Assembly: GCA_016208355.1 (NCBI GenBank)
Contig: JACQYE010000080.1
Coordinates: 1-32,431, forward strand
Length of the DNA stretch: 32,431 nt
DNA from: Chloroflexota bacterium
Lineage (GTDB): Bacteria > Chloroflexota > Anaerolineae > Anaerolineales > Villigracilaceae
Reading direction: 5' to 3'
The translations under genes were made by a program, and so were the position numbers. Position 1 is the stretch's first letter. Every line of letters begins with the position of its first letter. Of the stretch, positions 1 to 9,858 are shown piece after piece. The notes beneath the pieces are model-generated. The model saw only the letters and a program-made list of their open reading frames with translations, searched no databases and was not told the DNA's origin.

Positions 1-1203
1 GGCGCCTGCCCCGGAAAATCCAGCCGCGACCTTTTTGTGGACGCCTTCCAGGAATTGCTTGGCTCCGTGCACAATGGTTTCGACGCCAAAGACATCGAAG
101 CGCTTTACATCGGCAACTTCAGCAGCGACCTGTTCGAGAACCAGGGACACACGGCCCCCATCATGGCCGACTGGGTCGGGCTGACGCCTCGTCCAGCTAC
201 GCGGGTGGAGGACGCCTGTGCCAGCGGCGGCGCGGCCCTGCGCCAGGGATTGATCGCCATCGCCTCCGGGCTGTACGACATCGTCCTGGTCGGCGGCATC
301 GAGAAGATGACCGACCTGCCGATCGAACGCGTGACTGATACCCTGGCCACCGCTGCGGACGCCCTGTACGAGGTCCCGGCCGGGTTCACCTTCCCCGGTC
401 TGTACGCCTCGATGGCAACTGCCTATATGGCCCAATATGGGGCGGACACAGATGTGTTCCTGAAAGTCGGTTACAAGAATCATGAAAATGGCTCGCTCAA
501 CGACAAGGCGCAGTTCGGCCAGCGCATCGCCAGCATCATGGAAGCCCGCAAGGCCAGCGCCGTCAAGAAGGGACTCCCCGTCCCGACCTGGGCGAATGAG
601 ATGGAATTCCTGAAGGATGACCGCGCCAACCCGATTATCGCCTGGCCGATGCGTCTCTACGATTGCTCGCCCGTCTCCGACGGCGCGGCCGCCGTGCTGC
701 TCGTCAGCGAAGAGATCGCCAAGCGCTTTACCGACAAACCGCTTTACATCATCGGTTCCGGCCAGGCCAGCGACGGCGCTACCCACAGCCGCCCGACCAT
801 GACCTCCCTGCCTTCAGCCAAGATTGCCGCCAACGAGGCCTATGAGATGGCTGGCGTCAAGCCAGCCGACATCAAAGCCGTGGAAGTGCACGACTGCTTC
901 ACCGTGGCCGAGATTATTGCCAGCGAAGACCTGGGCTTCTTCGAGCCCGGTGAAGGCTGGAAAGCTGTGGAAGAAGGCAAGACAGCCCGTGACGGTGTCC
1001 GCCCGATCAACACTTCCGGCGGCCTGAAATCCAAGGGACATCCCGTCGGCGCCTCCGGTGTCGGCCAGGTGCTCGAGATCTGGAAGCAGTTGCGCGGCGA
1101 GGCTGGTCAGCGCCAGTTGCCCGGCGACCCAAACCTGGGTCTCACGCACAATGTCGGCGGCACCGGCCAGACCTGCACGGTCCACATCTTTGAACGGAGA
1201 TAA
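1..1203 (+). CDS. Thiolase family protein (SCP-x / archaeal-type acetyl-CoA acetyltransferase-like), 5' end truncated by window
   Basis: Frame 1 is open from base 1 (GACPGKSSRDLFVDAF...) through the listed GTG at 37. Motifs: DACASGGAALRQG (nucleophilic Cys), VEVHDCFTVAEI, GGLKSKGHPVGASG, NVGGTGQTCTVHIF. Confidence 0.9.
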   Translation, partial: GACPGKSSRDLFVDAFQELLGSVHNGFDAKDIEALYIGNFSSDLFENQGHTAPIMADWVGLTPRPATRVEDACASGGAALRQGLIAIASGLYDIVLVGGIEKMTDLPIERVTDTLATAADALYEVPAGFTFPGLYASMATAYMAQYGADTDVFLKVGYKNHENGSLNDKAQFGQRIASIMEARKASAVKKGLPVPTWANEMEFLKDDRANPIIAWPMRLYDCSPVSDGAAAVLLVSEEIAKRFTDKPLYIIGSGQASDGATHSRPTMTSLPSAKIAANEAYEMAGVKPADIKAVEVHDCFTVAEIIASEDLGFFEPGEGWKAVEEGKTARDGVRPINTSGGLKSKGHPVGASGVGQVLEIWKQLRGEAGQRQLPGDPNLGLTHNVGGTGQTCTVHIFERR

Positions 1204-1206
1204 GCC

Positions 1207-1620
1207 ATGAGCGACATGGAATTCACCAGCACCGCCCATTACAAAGCCCTCGGCGAACGCAAACTGGTTGGCAGCCGCTGCAAGTCCTGCGGAAAACTGT
1301 TCTTCCCGGCCCGCCCAATGTGCCCGGAATGCCACGGCAAGAATATGGAAGCCACTGAACTTTCCGGTAAGGGCAAACTGACCGCCTACTCGGTCATCTA
1401 CATCGCCACCACCGCCATGATCCAGGCCGGCTTCGACCGCAAGAACCCCTACTGTGCCGCGGTTGTCCAACTCAATGAAGGCCCGAGCATCTGCGCCCAG
1501 GTCATCGGCGCGGACGTTGCCCATCCCGAGACCATCAAGATCGGTTCACCGGTCATCGCCACCTTCCTCGACCGTGGTGAAGGTGAAACCAAGAAGACAT
1601 TTCTTGGCTTTCAGATTTAG
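1207..1620 (+). CDS. Zn-ribbon / OB-fold (DUF35) protein, thiolase partner
   Basis: CKSCGKLFFPARPMCPECHG four-Cys zinc ribbon followed by an OB-fold-like C-terminus; immediately downstream of the thiolase. Confidence 0.9.
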   Translation: MSDMEFTSTAHYKALGERKLVGSRCKSCGKLFFPARPMCPECHGKNMEATELSGKGKLTAYSVIYIATTAMIQAGFDRKNPYCAAVVQLNEGPSICAQVIGADVAHPETIKIGSPVIATFLDRGEGETKKTFLGFQI

Positions 1621-1636
1621 TTCATAAAGAAAAACC

Positions 1637-2434
1637 ATGCCAACCACCCAGGTCAACGGGACGGAACTCTACTACGAACTGCACGGGCCGGAAGATGCCG
1701 AGGTGCTGGCGCTCTCCAACGGCGTGCTGATGAGCACGGCCAGTTGGGGCCTGCAAACTCCCGCCCTGGCAAAGCGTTACCGCGTGCTGCTTTACGACTG
1801 CCGCGGCATGTGGAAGTCGGCGCACCCCAAAGGTCCGTACACGATGGAACTGCACGCCGACGACCTGGCTGCGCTGTTGGACGCCTTGGACATCAAGACT
1901 GCCCACATCGCCGGGATTTCCTACGGCGCGGAAGTGAGCATGGCTTTTGCCCTGAAATACCCGCAGCGGGTGCAGACCCTGTTCCTGTCCTCCGCGGTGA
2001 GCGAGTCGGATCCCGTCTTGCGCGGATTTATCGGGACGTGGGCCGCCGCCGCCCGGTCACGCGACCCGCAGAGGCTGTTCGAAGTCAGCTACATGCTGAA
2101 TTTCTCAGACGCCTACATCACCGCCAACCGCGCCGCCATCGAAGCCGCCGCTGCTCGCTATGCCCAACTGGACATGGATGCCGTGCTCGAACTGTTGGAC
2201 TGCTTCGACCGTCTCGACCTGACGAAGGAACTGCACCACATCACCGCGCGGACCCTCGTCCTGGTCGGTGAGAACGACATCCTCAAGCCCCGCAAGTACA
2301 GCGAGCGCATCGCCCGTGAAATCCCCGGCGCGGACCTGGTCGTCGTGCCGGGCGCAGGTCATGCCATTTGTCTCGAAAAACCGGCGCTCTTCAATGCCAT
2401 CCTGCTTGGCTTCCTGGCAGCGGATCAAAACTGA
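1637..2434 (+). CDS. Alpha/beta hydrolase
   Basis: GISYGAEVSMAFALKYPQRV (G-x-S-x-G nucleophile elbow), VLVGENDILKP, PGAGHAICLEKP catalytic Asp/His regions. Confidence 0.88.
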   Translation: MPTTQVNGTELYYELHGPEDAEVLALSNGVLMSTASWGLQTPALAKRYRVLLYDCRGMWKSAHPKGPYTMELHADDLAALLDALDIKTAHIAGISYGAEVSMAFALKYPQRVQTLFLSSAVSESDPVLRGFIGTWAAAARSRDPQRLFEVSYMLNFSDAYITANRAAIEAAAARYAQLDMDAVLELLDCFDRLDLTKELHHITARTLVLVGENDILKPRKYSERIAREIPGADLVVVPGAGHAICLEKPALFNAILLGFLAADQN

Positions 2435-2564
2435 CCTACCTGGAAGCGCCCTTTGCAAAAATGGAAAATCACAATAAGAAAAGGAGGTGGTCCCTGCAAG
2501 AACATATCCAGTTTTGTTATTCAAGATCAAACCAACCCTATCTACTCTAAGGAGGAGTAATCTC

Positions 2565-3920
2565 ATGAAAACAGCTCGTTTCTTTTTGATGATCGGCGTT
2601 GCTCTCTCGCTGATCCTCTCGGCCTGCGGCCCCACTGCAACCCCCACTGCTGTCGTGACGGAACCGCCAGCGACTGAGCCGCCTGCCACCGATGTCCCCG
2701 GCTTCACTTGCGCTGAACCCATCAAGGTCGGTCTCATCACCGATGCTTCCGGCGCGCTGGCCATTTACGGCCAGATGATCCTGCGCTCGTTCATGCTTGG
2801 CATGGAATATGCCACTGGCGCTCCCGGCACGGCTGGCGATGTCTTTGATTTCACCACGGTGCAGGAAAACACCTTCATGCTTGGCGACTGCCAGATCATC
2901 GTCTACGTAGCCGATGACCAGAGCACCCCCGACACCACCGCCACCATTGCCCGCGAGATGATCGAAGTCAAGGGTGTGGACATTTTAGTTGGCACGGTCT
3001 CCTCGGGCGCGACAGCCACCCTGCAAGGGATTGCTGCCGAGAACCAGATCCCACTGATCGTGGCTCCGGCTGCGGCCAACGATATCACCGGTGTCAACTT
3101 CAACGAGTACACCTTCCGCGTCAGCCGCAACAACTACCAGGACGCCATGAACCTGTGCGCCTACCTGCCCACGCAGTACAGCACCTTCGTCCAGATTGCC
3201 CCGGACTACGCCTTCGGGCGCGGCTCGGCGGCGGCTTTCCGCGATTCCTGCACGCTCAATGGCGGCACCTTCGTGGCTGATGACATCTTCGCTCCTGCTG
3301 ATACCACCGACTTCACCCCCTACATGGAGCAGGTGAAAGCCTCTGGCGCTGAGTCTTGGATCGTGACCTGGGCTGGCGGCGGTTTCATCGCCATGATGCA
3401 AGCGGCGGCCGATCAGGGCGTCAATGAGACTATGTTCCTTGGATCGACCTTTATTGACAATGCCTTGATGCCGATCTTCTTCCCGAACGCGGTCGGCTCC
3501 ACCTCTGGCATCCTGTATCACTACACCGCCCCGGATAACCCGGTCAATGGCTGGCTGGTCTTTGAGACCGAAGCCCGCTACGGCCTCCCGCCTGATCTAT
3601 TCGACGCGGATGGCATGAACGCGGCCATCATGCTGGTGGAAGCCATCAAGGCGACCAACGGCGACGTGACCGGTTCTGCGTTGGTGGCCGCCATGGAAGG
3701 CATGACCTTCGAAGGCCCCAAGGGCACTGTCTACATCCGCCCTGAGGATCACGTGGCAATCCAGGACATGTACATCCTGACCCTGACCAACGTTACCGAC
3801 CCGGAGTTCAAGTTCTACGAATACGTCAGCACCAACCGCCCGGAGCCTCCGTGCTTGCTGCCTGAGGCTCTCAAAGATCGCTGTGGCACCTTACCTTATG
3901 GGAGCCTTGGCGGTCAGTAA
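2565..3920 (+). CDS. livK: Branched-chain amino-acid-type ABC transporter substrate-binding lipoprotein (periplasmic-binding type I)
   Basis: AAGGAGGAG RBS just before ATG 2565; lipobox LILSACG; IKVGLITDASGALAIYGQ; followed by livG/F/H/M-type genes. The ORF-track start at 2487 is probably too far upstream. Confidence 0.88.
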   Translation: MKTARFFLMIGVALSLILSACGPTATPTAVVTEPPATEPPATDVPGFTCAEPIKVGLITDASGALAIYGQMILRSFMLGMEYATGAPGTAGDVFDFTTVQENTFMLGDCQIIVYVADDQSTPDTTATIAREMIEVKGVDILVGTVSSGATATLQGIAAENQIPLIVAPAAANDITGVNFNEYTFRVSRNNYQDAMNLCAYLPTQYSTFVQIAPDYAFGRGSAAAFRDSCTLNGGTFVADDIFAPADTTDFTPYMEQVKASGAESWIVTWAGGGFIAMMQAAADQGVNETMFLGSTFIDNALMPIFFPNAVGSTSGILYHYTAPDNPVNGWLVFETEARYGLPPDLFDADGMNAAIMLVEAIKATNGDVTGSALVAAMEGMTFEGPKGTVYIRPEDHVAIQDMYILTLTNVTDPEFKFYEYVSTNRPEPPCLLPEALKDRCGTLPYGSLGGQ

Positions 3921-3937
3921 ATAACCATCCGTTCGTT

Positions 3938-3971
3938 GGGGCGGGCGCAATCATTGCGCCTGCCCCGTTTT
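3938..3971 (+). terminator. Strong GC hairpin in the livK-livG intergenic region (terminator/attenuator-like)
   Basis: GGGGCGGGCGCAA-tca-TTGCGCCTGCCCC followed by gtttt. Confidence 0.65.
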
Positions 3972-4019
3972 GCTATTATTATTTCATTATCTTGAAAGCC
4001 AACCCTGCGAGAAAAATCT

Positions 4020-4802
4020 ATGGATGGTTCAATCATTCTTGAAACGAAAAACCTGCGCAAGGAATTCGGCGCGTTGGTTGCCGTGGACAATGTTGACTTA
4101 CGCGTGCAGGCCAATACGGTCCATGCCATTATTGGGCCCAACGGCGCGGGGAAGACCACCCTCTTCAACCTGCTGAGCAATGCCTTCGAGCCAACCGCCG
4201 GGAAAGTGTTCTTTCAGGGGCGGGATATCACTCACTTGCCGACACACCGTATCATTCATCTTGGTATCGGGAGATCCTTCCAGATCACCAATCTGTTCCC
4301 CAACCTGACCGCGCTGGAAAACGTCCGCCTGGCGGCGCAGGCGCTGGGAAAGGACAATTTCCGTTTCCTGCGCGCTGCCAGCCACTTCAAACGCTACGAG
4401 CAGCGCGCTTGGGAGGCGCTCAATTTGGTAGGGCTGACGGACCGCGCCCTGATGCCAGCGCGCGCCCTGCCGCACGGCGATCAGCGTAAACTCGAACTGG
4501 CCATAATCCTTGCCCCCGATCCCAAACTACTCCTGCTCGATGAACCTACTGCCGGCATGGCTGCCGAACAAGTCCCTGAGATGATGAACCTTATCAGTCA
4601 GATCAACAAAACCAGCAGTAAAACCATCATCCTTGTGGAACACAACATGAGCGTTGTCATGAATATTTCAGACCGCATCACCGTCATGCACTTGGGACGC
4701 GTCCTGGCAGAGGGGACGCCGTCAGAAATCGCGGCCAATCCCGAGGTCCAGAACGCTTACCTGGGAAAACTATATGGCGACATGAAAAAGAGGGAGGCCT
4801 AG
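4020..4802 (+). CDS. livG: Branched-chain amino-acid-type ABC transporter ATP-binding protein LivG
   Basis: Walker A GPNGAGKTT, GIGRSFQITNLFPNLTALENV, Walker B LLLLDEPTAGM, LVEHNMSVVM. Confidence 0.93.
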   Translation: MDGSIILETKNLRKEFGALVAVDNVDLRVQANTVHAIIGPNGAGKTTLFNLLSNAFEPTAGKVFFQGRDITHLPTHRIIHLGIGRSFQITNLFPNLTALENVRLAAQALGKDNFRFLRAASHFKRYEQRAWEALNLVGLTDRALMPARALPHGDQRKLELAIILAPDPKLLLLDEPTAGMAAEQVPEMMNLISQINKTSSKTIILVEHNMSVVMNISDRITVMHLGRVLAEGTPSEIAANPEVQNAYLGKLYGDMKKREA

Positions 4803-4808
4803 CCGGGA

Positions 4809-5513
4809 ATGGAAACCTTACTCGAAGTTCGCGACGTCCACACCTTCATCGGCCAATATCACATCCTCCAGGGAGTCAGCCTGAAGGTGCGCAAGGGCGG
4901 TATAACCGCTCTGCTGGGACGCAATGGCGCCGGGAAAACCACCACCCTCAAGACCATCCTCGGTCTCACCCCGCCCCGGCAAGGGGAGGTGATTTTCGCA
5001 GACCAGCCTATCCACGAAATGCGCAGTTTTGACATCGCTGCCCTCGGTATTGGGTTTGTCCCCGAACAACGTGCCATTTTTCGTGACTTGAGCGTCGAGG
5101 AGAACTTGAAGATAGCCGAACGGAAACGAGGCGACCTGCGCCGGAAACAGGAGATGATCTTCAGTCTTTTCCCGGACCTCCAGCGGCTGATCCACCTGCC
5201 CGGTACCCACCTCTCTGGCGGGCAGCAGCAGATGCTGGCGATTGCGCGTGCACTGGTGGCGGATAACCGGCTGCTGTTGATTGACGAACCCAGCGAGGGG
5301 CTTGCCCCGGTTATCATCGAGCAACTCATCCTTGCCATCCGACAACTTTCCGCCGAGACCACCATCCTGCTCGTGGAACAGAATTTCATTGTCGCTGGGC
5401 AGCTGGCCGAAGATTATGTCATCATTGAAGAAGGGCAATCGGTTAAGACCGGTAAAATGGCCGCGCTGGTCAAGGATGAGCAGATTATTCATCGCTATCT
5501 CGGCGCGGCTTAG
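4809..5513 (+). CDS. livF: Branched-chain amino-acid-type ABC transporter ATP-binding protein LivF
   Basis: Walker A GRNGAGKTT, LSGGQQQMLAIARAL, LLIDEPSEGLAP, VEQNF. Confidence 0.93.
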   Translation: METLLEVRDVHTFIGQYHILQGVSLKVRKGGITALLGRNGAGKTTTLKTILGLTPPRQGEVIFADQPIHEMRSFDIAALGIGFVPEQRAIFRDLSVEENLKIAERKRGDLRRKQEMIFSLFPDLQRLIHLPGTHLSGGQQQMLAIARALVADNRLLLIDEPSEGLAPVIIEQLILAIRQLSAETTILLVEQNFIVAGQLAEDYVIIEEGQSVKTGKMAALVKDEQIIHRYLGAA

Positions 5514-5522
5514 GAGGATTGC

Positions 5523-7094
5523 ATGACTTCATTTGTACTCTACTTACGCAAAAATCGGACGCTGTTGATCACTGCGTCCGTTCTCCTGCTTCTGTTGCTA
5601 TTGGCCATTCAAGGAATGGAAACCCAGGATTGGGTGGTGACAGTGTTGCGCAGCCTTTCGGTGGCTGCGGTGACTTTTTTGGTAGCCTCCGGCTTTTCGC
5701 TTATCTTTGGCCTCCTTGACGTTCTCAACCTGGCGCAGGGGACGTTGTTCATGATCGGCGCCTATGTGGCATGGACTGTCTATATTCGTCCTGATACATT
5801 CATTGATATTCTAACCCCCTTCTGCTTTCTGATTGCCGGTTTCACTCTCCTGCCGTTGTGGGATTTTCTCGCCAGCCGCTTGACTGGCAAGAAAATCTTG
5901 GTGCGGCTCTGGCCCTGGGTAGGATTGCTGCTGGCGGGTTTTGTGCTTTTATTTGCCTTGCGCGCCTATCCGATCACCATTTGGAACCCGGGTGTTTATT
6001 CCCAGAGTCCGGGCACCTACTCGCTGTTCGCGGATACCGGTACGCGCCTGATTCCCCCGGCGGAAACGTTCGGCGATGGGAGCGCCGTGCTGGTCCTGGG
6101 TGGGATTCTATTGGGTAGTTTCCTGCTGGCTTTCAGTCTGGCGGGTTTGCAGAATAACCGCAACGCTGCGCGGGTGCGCAAGAGCCTGCGCCTGCCGTGG
6201 GCTTACAGCGTGGCTTTCCTGGCTGTGTTCCTGGTTGGTTTGCTAGTACACCTATTCAATACCCCATTGACGACAGCCATCGTTGGTCTTGGGTCAACCT
6301 GGTTATTTTTTATCGCCATCCTCGTTGCCCTGCTAACCGGTGTCCTGCTCGGTAGTCTTATCGAGTCAACCCTGATTCGACCATTGTATTCGCGCCCCAT
6401 CTACCAGTTGATGATCACACTTGGCTTGAGTGCAGTAGGCATCGAGTTGGTGCGGGCGATTTGGGGACGTCCTGAGTTCACCATGCCGAAACCGGAAATC
6501 TTCAACGGGGCAGGCGTCAATTGCCCGGCGACCACGCTGGCAGGTGTGTTCCAGGATCATTGTTCCACCATCCTGTTCATGGACAGCCGCATCCGGGTCT
6601 ATAACGAAATATTTATCCCGCTTGTTGGGCTGATCGTCCTGATCGGAATCTGGCTGTTACTCCAGCGCACCCGTATTGGAATGATCATCCGCGCCGGGGT
6701 CCAAGACCGGGAAATGGTGGAAGCCCTGGGGATTAACGTCCGGCGCGTGTTCACCTTCGTCTTTGCCCTTGGGGTGGGTATGGCTACTTTGGGCGGTGCG
6801 TTGGCTGGACCCTCAATGGGAATCTCCACTGCCATGGGCGAGAGTCTGCTGCTAAATGCGCTCATTGCCCTGGCGATAGGCGGTCTCACCAGTTTCCCGG
6901 GGGCAGCGGTCGGTTCGCTGCTGGTCGGACTAATGCAGCAATTTATCATCAAATATGGACAGATTGGTATTCAATTGCCATTTCTGGCCGAACCGTTTAA
7001 GCCTACCCCGCCGCTTGTCCCGGCTTCAACCGTACTATTGATGGTTATCATCCTGTTGGTCATGCCGCGCGGCTTGCTCGGACGGAAGGAATAG
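5523..7094 (+). CDS. livH: Branched-chain amino-acid-type ABC transporter permease LivH (with extended internal region)
   Basis: Multi-TM; SGFSLIFGLLDVLNLAQGTLFMIGAY, RAGVQDREMVEALGINVRRVFTFVFALGVGMATLGGALAGP. Confidence 0.92.
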   Translation: MTSFVLYLRKNRTLLITASVLLLLLLLAIQGMETQDWVVTVLRSLSVAAVTFLVASGFSLIFGLLDVLNLAQGTLFMIGAYVAWTVYIRPDTFIDILTPFCFLIAGFTLLPLWDFLASRLTGKKILVRLWPWVGLLLAGFVLLFALRAYPITIWNPGVYSQSPGTYSLFADTGTRLIPPAETFGDGSAVLVLGGILLGSFLLAFSLAGLQNNRNAARVRKSLRLPWAYSVAFLAVFLVGLLVHLFNTPLTTAIVGLGSTWLFFIAILVALLTGVLLGSLIESTLIRPLYSRPIYQLMITLGLSAVGIELVRAIWGRPEFTMPKPEIFNGAGVNCPATTLAGVFQDHCSTILFMDSRIRVYNEIFIPLVGLIVLIGIWLLLQRTRIGMIIRAGVQDREMVEALGINVRRVFTFVFALGVGMATLGGALAGPSMGISTAMGESLLLNALIALAIGGLTSFPGAAVGSLLVGLMQQFIIKYGQIGIQLPFLAEPFKPTPPLVPASTVLLMVIILLVMPRGLLGRKE

Positions 7095-7100
7095 GACACG

Positions 7101-8192
7101 ATGAACCAAGCATCCATCTCACCTTCTAAATTCAGCAGCCGGTTCAAATCATTTTTCCGCGGCAATCTGGGCGGTTGGATTGTAATTCTGGCGATGGTCC
7201 TGTTGCCTTTTATCACCTCGCTGATTAGCGGGCAGTCTATTTCCAACTTGCTGGCCAATGAGTCTGGCATGGCCAAGTTCGTACAGGGGCTGGCAATCGA
7301 AATATTCATTCTGGCCCTATATGCCCTCAGTTATGACCTGATCCTGGGTGTGACGGGCCTGCTCTCCTTCGGCCACGCCATGTTTTTCGCCGTCGGCGCT
7401 TACCTGACCGGTATCCTGCTTAAAAGTTTTGGCTGGTCGCTATGGGCTACCCTGGGGATGGTGCTCGTCGCCGCCATCATTCAGGCTATCTTGTTCGCCG
7501 TTGTCTTGCCGCGCGTTCAGGGCGTGACCTTTGCCCTGGTTACGCTTGGCATCGCCTCCGTCTTTTACATTGTCATCCAGTCGCACGAAATGAGCGCCTA
7601 TGCCGGCGCGGATGTCGGTCTACAGGGTGTGGTTGCCCCGGAATTCATCAACGCTGCCGACCACAGGATGCGCTTTTATTTCGTTACCCTGGGCTTGTTG
7701 ATAGGGATGTACCTTTTATACAAACGCTTCGTAAACTCTCCCACCGGGCGCGTTTGTATCGCCATCCGCGAGAACGAGAAACGCGCGCTCATGTTGGGCT
7801 ACAACACTTTCTATTTCAAGTTGATCGCCCTGACGCTCGCCAGCATCACAGCGGCGTTGGCTGGCTGCCTGCATGCCCTCTTCCAGCCAATCGTCAGTCC
7901 GCACACAGCCAGCATGGGTTTTACGATTGCCGCCTTGTTGATGACCCTGATTGGTGGTGTAGGCACGTTGAGTGGGGCGCTGGTCGGCGCGGCCATCTAC
8001 CGTCTGCTGGAATATGGTCTGAAGAATATTTTCGGAGAGCAGGCTACGTTCCTGCTGGGTGTCGTCTATGTGCTGATTGTGCTGTTCCTGCCTTACGGAA
8101 TCATCGGTACCTGGAAATTAAGAGCCTTGCAAATCCGTTCCGGGTGGCAAAGATTGATCGGGCTTGTCACAGGGAAACCCAAGCAGGCATAG
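7101..8192 (+). CDS. livM: Branched-chain amino-acid-type ABC transporter permease LivM
   Basis: YDLILGVTGLLSFGHAMFFAVGAYLTG, AIRENEKRALMLGYNTFYFKLIALTLASITAALAG; follows livH. Confidence 0.92.
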   Translation: MNQASISPSKFSSRFKSFFRGNLGGWIVILAMVLLPFITSLISGQSISNLLANESGMAKFVQGLAIEIFILALYALSYDLILGVTGLLSFGHAMFFAVGAYLTGILLKSFGWSLWATLGMVLVAAIIQAILFAVVLPRVQGVTFALVTLGIASVFYIVIQSHEMSAYAGADVGLQGVVAPEFINAADHRMRFYFVTLGLLIGMYLLYKRFVNSPTGRVCIAIRENEKRALMLGYNTFYFKLIALTLASITAALAGCLHALFQPIVSPHTASMGFTIAALLMTLIGGVGTLSGALVGAAIYRLLEYGLKNIFGEQATFLLGVVYVLIVLFLPYGIIGTWKLRALQIRSGWQRLIGLVTGKPKQA

Positions 8193-8266
8193 AAAGTCAG
8201 GTTTATTGGGTAAGGAAGATCGCACACAGGGCTGCTCAAAAGCCGCCTGCAAGTCTTCCACGATTA

Positions 8267-8823
8267 GTCCTCTTGCATAAGTGAGAAGTGTGCCATAATT
8301 GGCACATGAGATACGAGACGATCAAATCACTGAGAGATGAAGAATTCAAGCGACTGACTGGCGTTAGCCGGGAGACATACGAAAAGGTGCTGACGGTGGT
8401 CCAGAGAGACCTGCGAGAATTTGGTCGGCGGCCGAAGGTGAGCCGATCAGACCAACTGCTGATGACTTTGATGTACTGGCGAGAATATCGCACTGAGTTT
8501 CATATTGGGATCACCTATGGTGTCAGTGAGTCGACGGTATGCCGGACAATCAAGAAAATTGGCCCAACTCCATGCCAACAGCCAAACACCTGCCAAGAAT
8601 TCAAAGCATCATCCGCTCACACCGGAACAGAAAGCCGCTAATCGCGAACTGGCTCGCAGGCGCATTCTCGCAGAACATGTTATTCGCAAGTTAAAGATCT
8701 TCCGCATCCTGAGTGAGAGATATCGCAACCACCGTAAACGTTTCAAACTGCGCTTCAACCTGATTGCGGCCATCTATAACGTGGAACTCAAATCCGATGT
8801 TCCATAGACTTTTGCAAGAGGTC
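8267..8823 (+). mobile_element. Internally deleted IS5-like insertion element (~557 bp)
   Basis: Terminal inverted repeats GTCCTCTTGCATAAGT (8267-8282) and the reverse complement of GACCTCTTGCAAAAGT (8808-8823), 14/16 match; flanking TA at 8265-8266 and 8824-8825; transposase remnants inside. Confidence 0.8.
8306..8807 (+). pseudogene. Disrupted IS5-like (HTH_Tnp_4/DDE_4-type) transposase
   Basis: N-terminal fragment RYETIKSLRDEEFKRLTGVSRETYEKVL...GVSESTVCRTIKKI reads in one frame. The C-terminal fragment LHANSQTPAKNSKHHPLTPEQKAANRELARRRILAEHVIRKLKIFRILSERYRNHRKRF...NLIAAIYNVEL reads in another. The catalytic core between them is missing. Confidence 0.85.
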
Positions 8824-9161
8824 TATTATAAGACTTGGTTCGGACTTGGGATCTTAATGGAATTGGCTCTCGTTTCAGAATCAACCTCCTGAACCACACC
8901 CAATTATAGATTGAATCTCAATCCCACCGTACAACCTAAAATCCTCACCAAACCATATGTTGCCAATAGATATGCATATTCGCATTCATGGAGCCCGGGA
9001 GCAAAATTATCAGGGTATGTGATGTGGACTTCCACGAGAGCCTGTCAACCATGACGGGAGCCTCGGGCTCCGGCATGACCTCGCACAAGGGTTGCACGGA
9101 ATCACACTGGTTTCTCGTCATGGGGGTATCAAGAGCGCAGAACAAGTCATATAATAGACGT

Positions 9162-9548
9162 ATGGTCAAGTTCAAAACTGTCGCCTCCGTGGCCGCTATC
9201 CTCACCTTCATCAATGCCATGTTCTTTCTTATTTTGCCTGCATTCAGTTTATCCCTGCTCGGGATGCTCGCGGACGATACCGGGGTCCTGGTGACTCGCA
9301 TGTCCGGGGCCTGCGCCCTGGGCCTGGCCGCCATCACATGGAGCCTGCGAAAAACGGCTCTCCCCGAACATAAGTTTGGGATAACGGTTGGAAACCTGGT
9401 AAGTTTTGGCGCGCTGATCTTTGTCGATCTGGAAGGACTAATTCGAGGAGTGATCAATCCCCTGGGTTGGTTAATTCTTGCGGCGGATGTGCTGTTGTTT
9501 GTGGGATTCACATTGACAATCATAACTGGCGGGGGGCAACGGCGCTGA
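9162..9548 (+). CDS. Small four-TM membrane protein of unknown function
   Basis: Hydrophobic segments from ATG 9162 (MVKFKTVASVAAILTFINAMFFLILPAFSL...). The upstream portion of the listed ORF (from 8988) is not obviously protein-like. Confidence 0.6.
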   Translation: MVKFKTVASVAAILTFINAMFFLILPAFSLSLLGMLADDTGVLVTRMSGACALGLAAITWSLRKTALPEHKFGITVGNLVSFGALIFVDLEGLIRGVINPLGWLILAADVLLFVGFTLTIITGGGQRR

Positions 9549-9685
9549 CTCCCCCACCCCTGGGGGGAAAACCAAGGATGTTGCCTAACAAAAACGTTAA
9601 GCCTTCATGCGAGATTTGCAATCTATTTCGTACTCCCCTCTCTATATACTTATTATAGAAATGAGATATAGAAAGGAGTATTTGA

Positions 9686-9832
9686 ATGAATCTACCTGAA
9701 ATTAGCGACTTCGTTTCGGAAACCCAGGAGAATGCGAATTTCCTCAAAAAACTATTCTACCCGCGCATTAAGATCTTTCTCTGGGTTGGACTCCTGGGCT
9801 TGCTCGTCGCGATCCGCTTGATTGTCGTGTAA
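9686..9832 (+). CDS. Very short (48 aa) single-TM protein, not in the supplied ORF track
   Basis: AGAAAGGAG RBS then ATG 9686: MNLPEISDFVSETQENANFLKKLFYPRIKIFLWVGLLGLLVAIRLIVV*; followed by its own terminator. Confidence 0.6.
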   Translation: MNLPEISDFVSETQENANFLKKLFYPRIKIFLWVGLLGLLVAIRLIVV

Positions 9833-9858
9833 ACCCCAGCTCTATTCTGCCATCCAAT

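Noticed and set aside
814-1524. 236-aa - strand ORF
   Set aside because: Antisense shadow of the thiolase and DUF35 genes; no recognisable domain.
2105-2764. 219-aa - strand ORF
   Set aside because: Antisense to the alpha/beta hydrolase and the start of livK; no domain signal.
4818-5492. 224-aa - strand ORF opposite livF
   Set aside because: Exact antisense of a conserved ABC ATPase; shadow ORF.
9057-9071. GGAGCC-TCG-GGCTCC hairpin
   Set aside because: Short isolated stem in sequence of unclear coding status; no supporting context.
9551-9569. TCCCCC/GGGGGA inverted repeat after the 9162 gene
   Set aside because: Short stem with no T-tract on either strand; not convincing as a terminator.
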